Origin: Paracamarosporium sp. OC-R06-R3
Taxonomy: Eukaryota; Ascomycota; Dothideomycetes; Pleosporales; Didymosphaeriaceae
Length of the DNA: 64,000 bases
Assembly: GCA_019828545.1 (NCBI GenBank)
Contig: JACVRA010000401.1
Coordinates: forward strand, 62,001 to 126,000
Direction: 5' to 3'
Of the stretch, positions 44,960 through 57,637 are shown piece after piece. Every line of letters starts with the position of its first letter. The stretch's first letter is position 1. The notes below the pieces were generated by a model that ran no database searches, was not told the origin of the DNA, and was given only the letters and a program-made list of their open reading frames with translations. Both the position numbers and the translations under genes were made by a program.

Positions 44960-45673
44960 GATATCGTGCGCAATACAAGTCATTTGACATTATATAAACA
45001 CTCTGCAGCGTCGTGGTTGACATTTCAAGTTGTTCGTCTAATTCTAGGGCAAAAGTAGAGCAGGCTATGTTCTTGATCTAATCTAATTGACATTCATGAG
45101 TCCATAGTACAATACTATCGGCGTGAAAGGGCATGGTGACTTACATCACTCGTGGCGGATTCGATACTCAATCTCGAAACAATTTGCACCAAACCCTCCC
45201 CAACCCACCTCCAGCCTTGCGATACAGTATCCGACGATCCCCGATAAACTAAGTCGTTTTGTTGTCAAGAAGCGACCAATGAGAACCGCCGGTCGATCGA
45301 TCGACACAAGTCCACAGACCCCTCACCCCGCGTTTACTTTTCCGCGTCTGCCACTCCAGCGAAATGATAGCCCATACTCGGCGAGTAAATCAAGTTGCGC
45401 CACGCGTAGCCGATAGATGGGGAGGTGTCGGCCAAGTCCAGAGTCGCGAGGATGGCGCCAGCATGCTCTTACCCCAAGGTGCGGGTCACGTTAAGCAGGC
45501 CTCGCTGGAAGTCGTTCCGATAGCTTGCAAGCGATTAACCGTTTCACTGCAGATGCCCAGCCCCGAGGAACGGTTAAAGACTCCAGAGAGTAGTCTGACC
45601 GTCATACACTGATGGCCTGAGAGTTTTGGTCCGTTGTTCGTCTTATAAGCTAGCTGCTCTGCTACTGCATATC
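44960..45673. other. intergenic, monooxygenase 2 upstream region
   Basis: A 714-base spacer holding the promoter of the second monooxygenase. A palindromic TCGATCGATCGA lies near 45293-45304. No gene seen. Confidence 0.5.
45326..45331. promoter_or_regulatory. CreA-like site (CCCCGC)
   Basis: Fits SYGGRG on the minus strand, about 340 bases before the monooxygenase start. Motif evidence only. Confidence 0.3.
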
Positions 45674-47786
45674 ATGCTCAAGCGACTATCTACCTTCGTC
45701 CGACTCACTCCTCCTCGTGAGAAGATCGAGAAACGCGAAAAGCAGGAAAAGGTTCCTGCTGCCATTCCGTCCAACGCCCCTTCGAAGCCAGCGTCCACAA
45801 TGTCACCCTCAAAGATGGCTACGGCCATCAACGGCGTGAATGGCATCGCTTCCGTGTACGAATACCCACCAGCAAACCCAGAAGGCGAATACAGGGTCCT
45901 GCAACAGTATCACTCCAAGCCGAGTAAGCTGCGAGTGGCATGCGTGGGAGCTGGTGCTTCTGGCCTCTGCTTGGCATACAAGATGGAAAAGATGCTCGTC
46001 CCGGGGGCATGGGAATTGACACTCTACGAGAAAAATCCTATGTTTGGCGGAACTTGGTACGAAAACACATACCCGGGCGTAGCCTGCGATATCCCGTCTC
46101 ACGACTACAACTTTACCTGGGACCCCAAGCCAGACTGGACACAGTTCTTTGCATCGGGGAAGGAAATTCAGGGATATTTTGAGGATTTCGCAGAGAGACA
46201 TGGTACGTTGATGGAGCGCATGCTACAGTAAAGGACCAAAGCTTGACTAGTCTGCACTGGTCTGCGATTCAGAGCTAGAGCCACAGCAAAGCCAAACTGC
46301 TTTTCTCCGACTATAGCCTGGGTCAGGATATGCAAGCGCTAACGCATTTACAGGAAGCAAGAAGTACATGCAGTTGAACAGCAAAATAATCGAGGCAAGA
46401 TGGGATCCATCGGAGGGCATTTGGAATCTGACTATCGAGAACCCACAAACTAAAGAGCAGAGGAAGGAATGGGCTCATGTATTAATCAACGGCAGTGGTA
46501 TGAATGAACGCGATCTCATCTGGGAATGTGTAGACTGACTTTGGATTGTAGGGATCCTGAACACCTGGAAATGGCCAGATATCGAAGGTCTTCATGATTT
46601 CAACGGGCCCATCGTTCACTCCGCCAACTGGGACCACAGCGTTGACTTCGATGGAAAATCAGCTGCTGTTATCGGGGTTGGTTCCACCAGTGTGCAGATC
46701 ACGCCTGCGCTCCAAAAGATATGCAAGGAAGTGAAGGTTTTTATGCGTAGCCCAACCTGGATTTCTCCACCCTTTGGCGCTGGTGCCCTCACAAACGACC
46801 TACAGAAGGGCCAGGATGTTGACCCTGGACAGCGCCAGTACAACTTCACTGAAGCAGACATTAAGAAGTTTCGCGAAGATCCGGAGTATCACCTTGATTT
46901 CCGAAAGCGCATTGAGGCCGAGATTAACAGTTTGTTCGGCATGTACATCCAGAATTCTGAGTTATCTGACCTGATGAGGGATTGTATTACAAAGGAGATG
47001 CACCGGCGCATGGGTCCTGGCCATGAGGATTTGAAGAAGTTCATTACTCCAAAATTCTCTCCAGGCTGCAGAAGAATCTCACCTGGCGATGGTTTCCTCG
47101 AGTCGCTGGTCCAGGATAATGTTACTCCTGTGTTTGATGGTATCAAGCGTGTGGTGCCCGAAGGTATCGAAACTGTTGATGGTACGATCCACAAGGTTGA
47201 GAGGCTAGTATGCGCTACTGGCTTCCAGGTCGCGTTCCAGCCCGCCTTCACAGTCATCAACGGTGAAGGCAAGTCGATCAAAGAAGACTGGACTACTGGA
47301 CCGAACCTATACTTTGGTGTTAGTGCCCCGCGGTTCCCTAATTACTATACCATCGTTGGTCCAGGTGCGACTTGGTCCAACGGCACCTTGATCCCGTCGA
47401 TTGAAACCACTATCGAATACTCAGTCAAGTGTATACGCAAGATGCAGCACGAGGGCATCAAAGCCATGGCTGTAAAACAGGATGCGCTCGACGCGATCTA
47501 TGACCATTTTGACGAATTCCACAAGAACACCGTGTGGCAAGAAGAGTGCCGCAGTTGGTTCAAAGACGGCGAAATCAAGAAGAGAATCTATCTCTGGCCA
47601 GGTGCCACGATTCATTTTCTCAAGACCATCAAAGATCCGAGATGGGAGGATTACGACTACACGTATCGCTACAAGAACAGATTTGCATTCTTGGGCAATG
47701 GAGACGTCAAGGCAACAGTTGACAAGGACATCCAAGGGCTGAGTACCTACATTAGGAACTCAGACCACGAGTGGAGCGTCGCTTAA
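45674..47786 (+). CDS. flavin monooxygenase of Baeyer-Villiger type (copy 2)
   Basis: Three exons (45674-46202, 46354-46497, 46552-47786) give 635 residues. A basic 45-residue N-terminal extension (KIEKREKQEK) precedes the first FAD motif VGAGASG (91-97). YPGVACDIPSHDYNF, the fingerprint-like FNGPIVHSANW and the second motif IGVGSTS follow, then VCATGFQVAFQP. Compared with copy 1 it has about 40 more residues at the N-terminus and differs through most of its length, so the two are old paralogues rather than a recent duplication. Predicted reaction: NADPH/O2-dependent insertion of oxygen into a ketone to give an ester or lactone. No PTS1 (ends HEWSVA). Confidence 0.92.
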
Positions 47787-48974
47787 GCGCCTCGCCTTCG
47801 CGAGCGCGAATCGTTATTTGGATACACTTTAGGCATACCGGTGTTGTACCGCGGCGTCATTATTGCGGGTCTTCGGTTGCCTGCTGCCCGCGTTTGGCTC
47901 GGCTTTCCCCCGCATCGTTGAGAGTTTTGCCAGAACCGCTGTTCAGATTCCCATGCTAGCATTTCTTTGTACTGTTTGTTGTCATCTTCTGTTTCGATAG
48001 CTTTTCATCGTTACCGTAGCTTCATGCCTCAGCGTTCGCCGTAGACACGCCCAATACAACCACTCAATGCAGATTTGTCCGCCAGCTGTGGCAGTAAATG
48101 CCGCATTATGCGGGATAGCGAACGGGCTGAATCACCTAACGTCTAGAGGCAGATTGGGCGTCCTTGGCTCGAACTCTTTTCCTCCGAGACTCCGCACGGG
48201 AAGTAGAGACGACGAATCAAGGCGTGCGGGTGGGCGTACATGTGAGCATGGACGCCATGGAGATCCCCGCAAACCTGACTACAGTGCATCCCAGAACCCT
48301 TCAGCCCCCTCGCTCGCACGACTCGTGCTTGCATCCATTCTAGCTTTCTAGCGCGTACGCATCCATCCAGACCCATGGCTCTGAGCCGGCAGCACAGCCC
48401 CTGCGTTCCTTCGATTGGGTCGTCGACGTCTGTTCCCAGTGACATCCGCGCTCCCTGTGACCTCGTCCTTGCAGACACTGTAGCGGATCTGTACGTGGCC
48501 CGAAGCTGCAAATGCCCCCTCAGCTCGGCTCAAAGGAAACTTGCGTTGCCACAAGGCGACTGTCCCGTTACGACAACCCTCATGACCTGATGACTCGCCG
48601 TATGGGTGGGATAGAAACCGAGCATCCGGTCCCGGCTAGAGCCCGCGCACCACTCCAGTCGCTTGCGAAGGCCGAAAAGCATGGACACCCTCGATACACG
48701 GACCAAACGGCCTTGTCATTGACCATCTGGAGGCGGAGCCCCGCGTTAAACCATCGACTACGACGCGCCTCATTACCAACAGCCCGCTAGCTCGGCCAAG
48801 TGTCCGAGGCTAAGTCCAGGAGCCCAAGACCAACTTAGTGAACAATGCCTTATTTCCATGTTTTGCCCTCCGTGCATGCTTCCCCAGGTTCCCCGCAATT
48901 TCTTTCTCCATGCTTGACATTTGACCGCCTTGTTGTGCATTTGATTTCATAAGATACCCAGAGCAACACCAACC
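47787..48974. other. intergenic, regulator upstream region
   Basis: A 1.2 kb spacer between the monooxygenase and the Zn2Cys6 regulator. It carries CCCCGCA at 47908-47914, 48265-48271 and 48891-48897. Open frames here have no recognisable domain. Confidence 0.45.
48891..48897. promoter_or_regulatory. CreA-like site (CCCCGCA) upstream of the regulator
   Basis: Fits SYGGRG on the minus strand, 78 bases before the regulator start; two further copies lie at 47908-47914 and 48265-48271. Motif evidence only. Confidence 0.35.
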
Positions 48975-51870
48975 ATGACCGAGACCATGACTGAGACCAT
49001 GACTACAGACGCGAACACGAACTCGAGTGAGCGACAGTCGGGAAACCAAAACCCCAAACCAGAGGAAGACACTGTTCCCGGTCCAAAGCAGAACGGATCG
49101 CAACAGGCTTCAAAGACTCAAAAATCTCGGCATAGGGCTTCAGTTGCTTGTGCTTCATGCCGAGATCGGCGCATCCGGGTACGTTGGGTCTCGTCTGATG
49201 GGGTATCTCTACTAATCCGTGGCAGTGCGTTGTACCTCCAGGCGAGAAAGAATGCACGCAATGCAAACGATCAGGGGTGGAATGCATAATCAAAAACGAT
49301 GACGAACGGAGACGGTAAGCGTTCCCCAAATTAGTGGATCGCTTTAGCTAACAGAATCTAGACCGATTTCCAGAGCATACATGTGCAGTCTTACCGACCG
49401 AGTAGCATTGCTAGAATCCATGTTGAAAGATCAGGGCGTGGAAGCACCACCTGCAAATCACCCACCGAAGACCCGCCACGCCCTACCAGAGCAGGAGGCC
49501 TCAACCGATTCGAGGTTAGATGGACAACAGAACCAGCAGGATCAATCAAGTCCAGGCAGCCAGCAGAGCCCACAAGAATACGCAGATGTTGAACACGTCG
49601 AACAAGATAACCACAGCCCTTACGGGGATGCCGAAAGCGCCGGATCCCCTTCTATGCTTCCGCCACCTAAAAGAGATGGCATGGTGAGTAGGCTGTTGTC
49701 CACTCGAGGGCATCTTAGCTTCGACCAGCTCAGCGGGCGCCTACGATACTTTGGTCCCACAACAAACTGTCACGTGCACTCTGAACATGGCAATCTCATG
49801 GAGTCCGAGCAGCAATTTTCAGAGCAGGCACGGAGAGCTGAAAAGATCATCAGATCTTTACCTTTGGAGACGTACGACTATCTCATGGAGATGTTTTGGC
49901 AGTGCTACAACTCTGTCATTCATGTACTGCACCAGGAGGCTTTCGAGCAAGACCGAGAGGCTGGCCGGACGCAGTTTTATTCTGGCTTTCTGCATGTTTG
50001 CGTATTGGCTATAGGTTTTAGGCATGCGGACAAAGACCGCCAGGACATCAAGAAGATCTCTCTTCCGCAGATGGAGAGTACGTTGCACCGAGAAGCGAAG
50101 TACATGCTTGATCATGAACTGGAGAGGCCGGGTGGTATTCCGACAGTGGTTGCTATGTTGCTGCTGGGGGATCTTGAGTGTGGGGGTAAGATGGACCGTC
50201 AACTATAGATGAGTTTCCAGAGCTGATGAGAAATAGTTGGCCGCGATAATCTGGGCTGGCTTTATTCAGGTCTAGCTGTTCGCCTCGCTTTCGATATCGG
50301 GCTGCACCTCGACTCACGTCTCTCTGGTCTGCCACAACGAGAGGTAGAGATACGGCAAATGACTCTATGGGCATGCGTCATTTACGATAAGTAAGTATAT
50401 ACGTAACTTCCTGCGCTACATTAAATCTTACATAATTAGGTATTGGGCATTGTTTCTCGGTCGACCAACAGGAATGAAGAGCTCCGACCTCGAGATTTAC
50501 AGTCTTTCCAAGCAATTCGAACGTTTGGGCACATGCAGGCCTGTCGGTCCAGAAAAAAGCCTAGAGACGCAAATTTATGAAGCACTTATCGATCTTATGG
50601 AGCTAGCCGGAAAGATAACGGAGAACATGGACCCGCTGAAGCAGCACACGGAGTCCGTTGTCGACCGCAACCAGTATCTCCGCATGGCAGCTTTGGATCG
50701 CGAGTTCAGTACTTGGTATGCCCGGCTTCCGGAGCAGCTTCGCTGGACACCTGCGAACATTGCAACAGCGCCGTTCTCGTTTTTCCTATTGCATCAACAG
50801 TATCACAGCTCTCTTATCCTGCTTCACCGACCATTCGCTATGTATGACGATCAGAGTAACCAGGGATATGACGGAAATGGCCCAGATGACCATTTCTCTG
50901 CATTGTCGAGGACAGTGTGCACTAAGCATGCTATTCGGGTTGCGAGAATTTTCTGGCAGCATCGTCAACGCTTCAATACTAAACAGATTTTTGTTACAGG
51001 CCTGCAACATGCTGTAAGTAACTTCGGCAGCTTGCTTAACCAGTGACTAACAATTCCCAGGGTACCGCTGCAACGGCTCTTGTGGCTGCGCTTGCCTTCA
51101 TAAAAGATCCCAACGATCGTAACAACAACATGCAATATCTTGAATGTCTCTCTGCTGCCCTCAACGACATGGCCCTAACCTACCAGCCAGCTGAACGCAT
51201 GGCTGTCGTTCTACGTGCTGTAATGATCGAGCTGCGCGGCGGGCCCGTAGCAAATGACTTCAAGCTCTACAAGCCCAAATCCGCCATTGTACCTGCACGT
51301 CGCGGCTCTACCAAAGACGCCGCAGATGTTCCCCTGTACAAGAAGAGACAAACGAGTAGGCCGCGAGCAGGCACAGGCTCCGGCAAAAAGCGAAGCATGA
51401 GCATGGCATCGAGCGTCACCAACATTGATCTGACCATCAAAGCACCTCCAGCCCCGCACCGCTGGGACGCAGAATCCGAACGCTCCGACGGCTTCATCAT
51501 GATAACGCCCCGCTCAGAAATCTCGGCCTGGCCGCCCATATCCGAGAACGCATCGGACCTATCGCATTCCCTCGCTACGCCATCTACAGCCGCACTACCA
51601 ACATCGGGACCGCGGAATGCGTGGATGGGTGCCGAGCTCGATACCTCGGATGCGATCAGCAGCCTTGCGAACGTGCATTTTCCAGAAATGAACGCACTCA
51701 CGGACAACGGCGATATGACGCATCTTGACTTCTTGAGTCTAGGTGATGGGAGTGCAGATTTTGGAAGAGAGTGGAGTGTGGGGAATGGCGTGAGTGTAGG
51801 GAGTGATTTGGATGGATTTCCGCCACAGCAAGGGGGATATGGGATGGGATTTGGGAGTCTGTTGAATTAA
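48975..51870 (+). CDS. Zn2Cys6 transcription factor with fungal-specific TF domain
   Basis: Six exons (48975-49178, 49226-49314, 49362-50185, 50237-50390, 50440-51013, 51061-51870) give 884 residues. The zinc cluster is complete: C59, C62, C69, C78, C81 and C88. The first intron falls just before C69. A short linker and coiled coil (SLTDRVALLESML) follow. The middle homology region includes LLLGDLECGVGRDNLGWLY and AVRLAFDIGLHLDSR, the usual Fungal_trans core. The C-terminal 250 residues are low-complexity with a possible activation region. The N-terminus repeats MTET through a 15-base tandem duplication. As the only regulator in the 38.5-64 kb cluster it is the likely pathway-specific activator, acting in the nucleus. 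Confidence 0.95.
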
Positions 51871-52142
51871 GATGGAATGATCGTTGGTATGCCATGAGGA
51901 ATGCTTTGTGTTTGGGAGGAAAACCTGCTTGAGCGTTATACCTTTCCGCAATTTAGTAACATGTCTTTACTATCGTCAGCTTGTGCGTGGGTCTTTGCTG
52001 CAGCGATAAGTCATTTTGACAAATCGGAATCGCTGTCACAAGATGCAGGCGACTATCACATGTACACATTGTATTTTCATATACTATATCTTTGCAAGCC
52101 TCATAACATATGTAATCGTATTTCAGCATGCACTCGCGCTCC

Positions 52143-53422
52143 CTACGGTATAATCTTCGCCTTGCGCATCCGATCAAAAACTAAACCCCACGCATGCAAC
52201 GTATCTCTTTCTTCGCTAAAACCCGTCGCATACAACTTACTCATGTCATACTGCCTATCAAAATCAAACTGCGTCATCAGGAAATACTCAAACCCCGGGA
52301 AAGTCATCGGACTATCTGCATGTCCCGCCTGCAACCCCTTCTCCTCCTCTAACTTCTTCCACACATGGATGTTATCTTTGATGAAGCTGCGCATCTCGGG
52401 TGGATTGGGCGTCGGACCCGTGCCTTTGAGTCCGAAATATGAACATAGCGCTGGCCACTTCTTACTCCAGGATGAAGGCTCCTTTGCGTCTGCGACGTTG
52501 TAGCCGGTGCCTTTTTCGACTTTGGAAGGGTTGAGCGAGAGGTATAGCGTTTGTCGTGCGATCATGTCACTGGAGCTGTCGTTGCTGAGGGCTTTCCAGC
52601 TTTGCTGTGTGCCAGGGAACGGGGCTTCTGAACCGGAGCCGTGCACTTCTTTCCAGAGGCTGAGGTAGATGCCCATGACTGTGCCTGGGTAACTTTAGCA
52701 TTCATGCTCAGGGGTTTGTATTCAGAGTGGAGAGACCTACCCAGGGAGTAGAAGTTCTGATTTGGCACAAATCCAATGATTATATCGGGTCGCGTGTCGA
52801 CCCAGCTCCACTTCTTGTCTGCCGCATAAGAAGCGATCCAGTCGAGCTGTGGGTGGTAAAAAAGCAAGTCGTGGTACGGTTGCTTCAGGCGAGGCTGAGA
52901 TTCTTTGTGGGGGACGTGGAGGTAATCTGTAGGGTGGTCCTTAAGAAGATGGCAGCCGTCTATGCATGGTCAGCTAGTCTTTCGAAAATCTACCCCAACA
53001 CGGCTGGACTAACACATCTTCGCGCCCGTCTGCAAGACCACGAACTCCAGCTTCGAACTGAGATGATCCATAGCAAGTGTACTTCTCTTGAACATAGCTA
53101 CAGCTTCTTCCAATTCCTTCTGTACATCCGTATCTGCTTTGTATGCAAGATAGTACACATGCGTGACTTCATTCACATCTGAGATCTTTTGCTGTATGGT
53201 GCTCTCGAGCTCTTCTTGACTACCTTTGAGGAGGTCAATCCCGGAAACGATGTTCAATCGTTGATCGTCGGGCCATTGCGATTGCTCTTGAGAGAGTGGG
53301 CGGTTTGTGAGTGCATGTACGCGCTTCCAAGTATTGGTCTCAGGATAATCGTGTAAAATCTCATTAATGAAGGACCAGCCAGTGACTCCTGACGCGCCAA
53401 AGACAAGAGCGGATTTAGACAT
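52143..53422 (-). CDS. PRISE/SirQ-like NAD(P)-dependent reductase
   Basis: Three exons (53014-53422, 52741-52959, 52143-52684) give 389 residues. The N-terminal Rossmann motif is FGASGVTGW (residues 8-16). The first intron join gives LQTGAKMYGCHLL, which places the key Tyr of this extended-SDR subgroup. DTRPDIIIGFVPNQNFYSLG and DFDRQYDMSKLYATGF follow. The family includes plant progesterone 5-beta-reductase/iridoid synthase-like enone reductases (PRISE) and fungal SirQ-like proteins. A plausible reaction is NADPH-dependent reduction of a conjugated enone, which would prepare a saturated ketone for the Baeyer-Villiger enzyme. It is convergent with the regulator gene, 272 bases apart. Confidence 0.9.
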
Positions 53423-54206
53423 TGTAACTGATTGAGTAATTCTCCAAGAGTGATTGCTAGTGTGTGGACAATATCTGATACCGTCGCAGTACAGTACATC
53501 AACATGAATGTGCTATACTGTTTACACAACTAAACCCTTGACACCACCAAATCGATCCCCATCAGTTCATTACCCCGCAAGCGGTTGCAGCTGCATAACC
53601 TTCTCCATGCTTGCTTTCCCCGCTGCACTACCCTGTAACTAGATCGACGCCACCGAGGTATCTGTAGCGCGCGTAAAGACCCCACTCGCACCTGCATGTA
53701 CTACTCGAGGTTGCATATTAAACGATGACTCGACTTTGCTCGCGTGCATAGTAGCTGGATATCGATATCCGGGCCGTCCCCGATCTTCCGATGGGGTGCA
53801 GAAGGAGTTGGTTTGTCGTATTTCCTCTTGATACGAGTCGTGTAGTGTTCGACCCCGCATGAGGCTTGAGTCACCCGTCGGGTGAACGCCTGGAGATCTG
53901 CGCGCATAGTCAGGATGTGCATAGTTGGGGTACACTATGACTCGACAACGCTAGTGAGGTATGGATTCGCGGGAAATGAGAAATCCCTTCAGTCGCAGCC
54001 TTCTCAATTCCAAAGTGAAAGATAGCCTTGTAGGGTTCTTTAAATTAGTGCGCTGAAACATCTATTCAGTTATCGTATCGCATGCCTACTCTGACGGTCT
54101 AACTTTACAGTATGAGGTACGATGAAAACAACCGCATCCTCGTGCCACGATTATGAATTGAATCCTTATATAGCAGACTACCTGTTTGTTTATAGAACTG
54201 TCCTAG
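53423..54206. other. intergenic region with a doubtful small frame
   Basis: A 784-base spacer with the promoter of the PRISE-like gene. A frame at 53639-53935 (minus, 98 residues from a GTG) has no ATG near its start and no domain. CCCCGCA lies at 53573-53579. Confidence 0.4.
53573..53579. promoter_or_regulatory. CreA-like site upstream of the PRISE-like gene
   Basis: CCCCGCA, 151 bases upstream of the start at 53422; it fits SYGGRG on the minus strand. Motif evidence only. Confidence 0.35.
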
Positions 54207-56196
54207 TTAGTGATACACATTCTTTTCTGCATTTATATCGTTTTCCAAAAAGACCTCAGTCTTATTGGTCATCTTCGGTCCCAGATCTTCGCAATAGAAA
54301 CAACAAAGTAGCCCCAGGATACCAAAACTCAGGCTGCTAAGCGCAACAACCTTCAAGCCATGGGCATAGCTCCATTTGAACGCTAAGCTTGCCGCTGCCA
54401 GTGCGTCTGGTGTGGTGCCTGGTACGGCTGCTATTGCTGTCGCTCCGAGTGGGAAGGCAGCGAGTAGCTTCTGAGCGTTTTCGGGAGTCATGCCTGCAGA
54501 TATTGCTGCCACCGGCAGAGTGGTAGCTGCACGTGCAGATTGTGTGTTGGTCAGGATTGTCGTGTAAATTGCGACTGCCAGTGAGCCTCCGGCGTAGCGG
54601 GCCATGCCTGCAAGACCGCCAGAAAATCCGAGGTCTTCTTGAGGAACACCGAGTTGAGTAAATGCGACAGACTCATATTGTGCCCAACCAAAGAACGCTG
54701 CGTTCTGTTAGTCCTATTCTCCAAAGAAGAAACGTTAATAGATGCTTACTGGCATTAATGCAGCAGAACGCAATCATGAGACCTTTATTGAAAGGCGTGC
54801 AAAGACCCATCAATGCGCCAAACAAAGTCATTCCGGTCCAAGTAAAGATGAGCGTCTTTTTCCAGTGCTTTATGACACCCCCAAACGCAATCAACAGGCA
54901 AGCTCCAAATACAAGACCGACGTTTGGAGGGAGTGTTAGTAGAAGCTCAGTCGTGCGCGACGTTGTGGCAGTGAGGTAGAATACGTTAACCATTGTAGGC
55001 CTGAATAAATGTTAGTTAAATTGAGAGGAGAGCATCGTCCCTATGACACATCTGTGCTAAACATGATAGGCTGTACGAAGGCGGACGATACTTCGAGTTT
55101 TGCTTTGTGACTGCGCGATGGCGATGACTCACCAAATGATGTTGACACTATAATAGAACATGGTAACGATAAATGCCACAATGAAAGGGGCCGTGAACTC
55201 TCTTCCCTTGTGGCTGGCGAATAGATGAGGCGGGCACAGCTTATGCGGGACAGCACTTGTTGTTTCCCACCAGCCAAAAACTGCGACTAGAACGAAACCA
55301 ACGACCATAGGTGCAATAACGGTCGGGTCAGAGCTCGGTTTGTAGGTTGTGTTAATGATACCGACTAGGACGAGACAAACACCTGGTATGATGAGCGCGC
55401 TGCCGATATAGTCGAGGCCTCGGATTGCTTCGTTCCAGGGTATACCCTTGGGGTGTTTCGGTGGCTTGTAGAAAGCGAAAAGGGCTGACAGCGAGATGAA
55501 TTGTGCAACAAGGCCACCCCAGTAAATGTACTTCCAGCCACCAGAGTCGATCGCATACCGACCTACAATAGGGCCGATGACAACTATAATAAACACAAAG
55601 CCATCACTCAGACCTATCGAATTGGTATGAAATTAGCGAGTATCGTCTGATCGACGTTAGAGAGCCTTACAGATGCCAATGTGGCGATATTTGTTGGGCA
55701 GAAGCTCTGGTATCGAGCACATGGCCATCTGACAGAATCCTCCTCCGAATCCAGTGATAGCGAGTCCAGCCGTGAACTGCGATGCGCCGCCAGCCGTAGC
55801 CGTGATGATGAATCCAACGCAACAACACGCATTGCCGAACAGCAAGAAGAGTCGCCGACCAAACAGATCCGAGTTCGCACCAGCGATCAGGAATCCGATA
55901 GCATTTGCAGTCGTGTATGCAGGAACATACCAAGCTGAGGACAGAGGCTGCCCAAATCGAATTGCAAGTTTCGACTGGAGGGCTGCCGTAGTCGGCACAG
56001 GCCAGAAACTGAGTCCGAAAGTAGACGAAAGCACAAAGATGACGAACCATGTCTTCCACGTTATTATCACACTCTCGCCATTCCCATTTTGTAGAAATGT
56101 AGGTGGCGGAGAAGGAACAACGTCGATCTTCTCCACGTCTTGCTTTTCGAGTGAGGAAGCACGGTCATGATGGTGAGTTACCTTTTCGACAACCAT
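54207..56196 (-). CDS. MFS transporter, TRI12/fungal drug-efflux type (cluster copy)
   Basis: Four exons (55671-56196, 55133-55613, 54750-55000, 54207-54697) give 582 residues. The ATG at 56196 (MVVEKVTHHHDR) is the first in frame. A hydrophilic N-terminus is followed by 12-14 hydrophobic segments. The MFS signature reads GANSDLFGRRLFLL, and SIPELLPNKYRHIG follows as in polyspecific fungal transporters. The 132-base second intron joins NIIW-PTMVNVFYL, and the third uses an acceptor at GCAG giving CCINATFFGW. It should be a plasma-membrane importer or exporter of the cluster's substrate or product. It has little close similarity to the MFS protein at 27.9-29.9 kb outside shared motifs. Confidence 0.9.
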
Positions 56197-56803
56197 AACA
56201 GAAAATATAGGCTTCAAGCTCTGCTGAAAAGTAGTAAAGAATTGGGGAGTCTCTGGATCTTTCTCCTGTTATAATGCAGATCCTTTCTGTTGTAATACTG
56301 ATGACTTTCGATGCTAGCGCAAAAGCTATCCCCGCATTCTGGGAGACTTTCTCCAGATTCCGCTACATACTAGCCGAAAGTCAGTTAGCTACCAGATATT
56401 TTAAGCGTGAGATTTGAGAAGTCAGTGTGCTGAGACTGTGGGGTAGTTGTCGTTGAACTCATCAACTCTTACCCAATCTGGTAGTCATCTGCTCGTGGAT
56501 ATGGTTATCCTGCAACGCGAATTTGAGGCTACAACATCTATATGATCTCAAGGAAAGCTATTTGTAAGCCTTGAAGATGGAATGATGCGTCTTAATTTCC
56601 ACGCTGCAGTTATATACATAATTGGCTACATGAATTTTCATTTCAATGTATAGGCTGCTCTATCACACTGGGACAAAAGCCCGAGTATTCGTTAATACCT
56701 TAATATAAGCAACAAAAGAACATTGTGAGCCAAGGTTTTGGATATCTTTAAGCTGTTTCTCCGTTTTCCGAGGAAAAAGCGTAAGGACTAGGTCAAGTCG
56801 CAC
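56197..56803. other. intergenic, MFS upstream region
   Basis: A 607-base AT-rich spacer between two minus-strand genes, holding the MFS promoter and the 3' flank of the EthD gene. No gene seen. Confidence 0.5.
56330..56336. promoter_or_regulatory. CreA-like site upstream of the cluster MFS gene
   Basis: CCCCGCA, 134 bases before the start at 56196. Motif evidence only. Confidence 0.35.
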
Positions 56804-57637
56804 TTAGTCGATGTGAGGAGATTCGACTGCAGAAGTTTCTTCTCTATCATGGACGAGTCCATCCGTATTATCACAGTCAGGAATCGCTTTCCCAAAAATG
56901 ATATTATCGTGGCTGGCTCTTTTGTCAGGATCTCCTTTCTAATACTTTGCTCATTGATGAATGACTCACCCGGCAAAGACCCTGATACCGCTTGTCTTAT
57001 TGTCCATGAAGTGTTCAGCATCAGGTAACAACGCTGGAAGAGTGAGTGAGGGACCACCCAATGTTTAGTTAATCGAAAATCCTACCCGCGACGTATTCTG
57101 GGCTTGTAGAAAATCGCTCCCAATCTTCCCTGGACCATTGTTAATTCCGAACAGATCAACCACTTGACGGAGAGCACTCACCATTTCCTGACCCATATTT
57201 GGGAGCAAGCATCATAATCGAGCAGTTCCATCCCTGCTGCCTTGATCTTCTCCTTCATTTCCGGTGTTTGATATGTCTTCGCATGTTAGCGAAATCTTAA
57301 GGAACATGAAAGCGCAATTTACTTGAACGTATCTTTGAATCTTGACCACGTTGAACAACTTGGCTGCACATGTCAAATCGGCATGCACATGATTATAATG
57401 CATTTGGAAGTGGTCGTCATCCACGTGTGGAAGCTTCTTGAAGAAAAAGGAGAGCTTGATGCATGCTTCGCATCGTAAGCGCTGAACTGAAGGGTCCTAT
57501 AGATCTACTGACGCTGGTAGTTCTCACCCGCATCCCATTCAAAGCGATCGTTGTTGAATCGGTGCTGTAAACAGTCAAATTAACTATCTGAGACAATTAT
57601 AGTAGCGCCAAACGTACATTGACTTTGTTGTGAACCA
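56804..57637 (-). CDS. EthD-domain protein
   Basis: A heavily split gene. I read seven exons (57617-57637, 57528-57564, 57323-57486, 57182-57276, 57086-57129, 56970-57033, 56804-56918) giving 179 residues. The joined protein has ACIKLSFFFKKLPHVDDDHF, MHYNHVHADL, RYVQTYQTPEMKEK, WVRKWEDWERFSTSPEY and DNIIFGKAIPD, all typical of fungal EthD proteins (ferredoxin-like dimeric alpha-beta barrel). The short first exon and the last intron (acceptor AAAAG) are less certain. EthD proteins occur beside monooxygenases and in aromatic polyketide clusters; members act as accessory proteins, decarboxylases or dehydratases. Here the role is unknown. The conserved His of MHYNHVHADL is present. Confidence 0.75.

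Noticed and set aside
53639..53935. A 98-residue minus-strand frame with coding-like composition
   Set aside because: It opens with GTG and has no early ATG. I could not find an upstream exon, so it may be a decayed or partial gene but is not supported.
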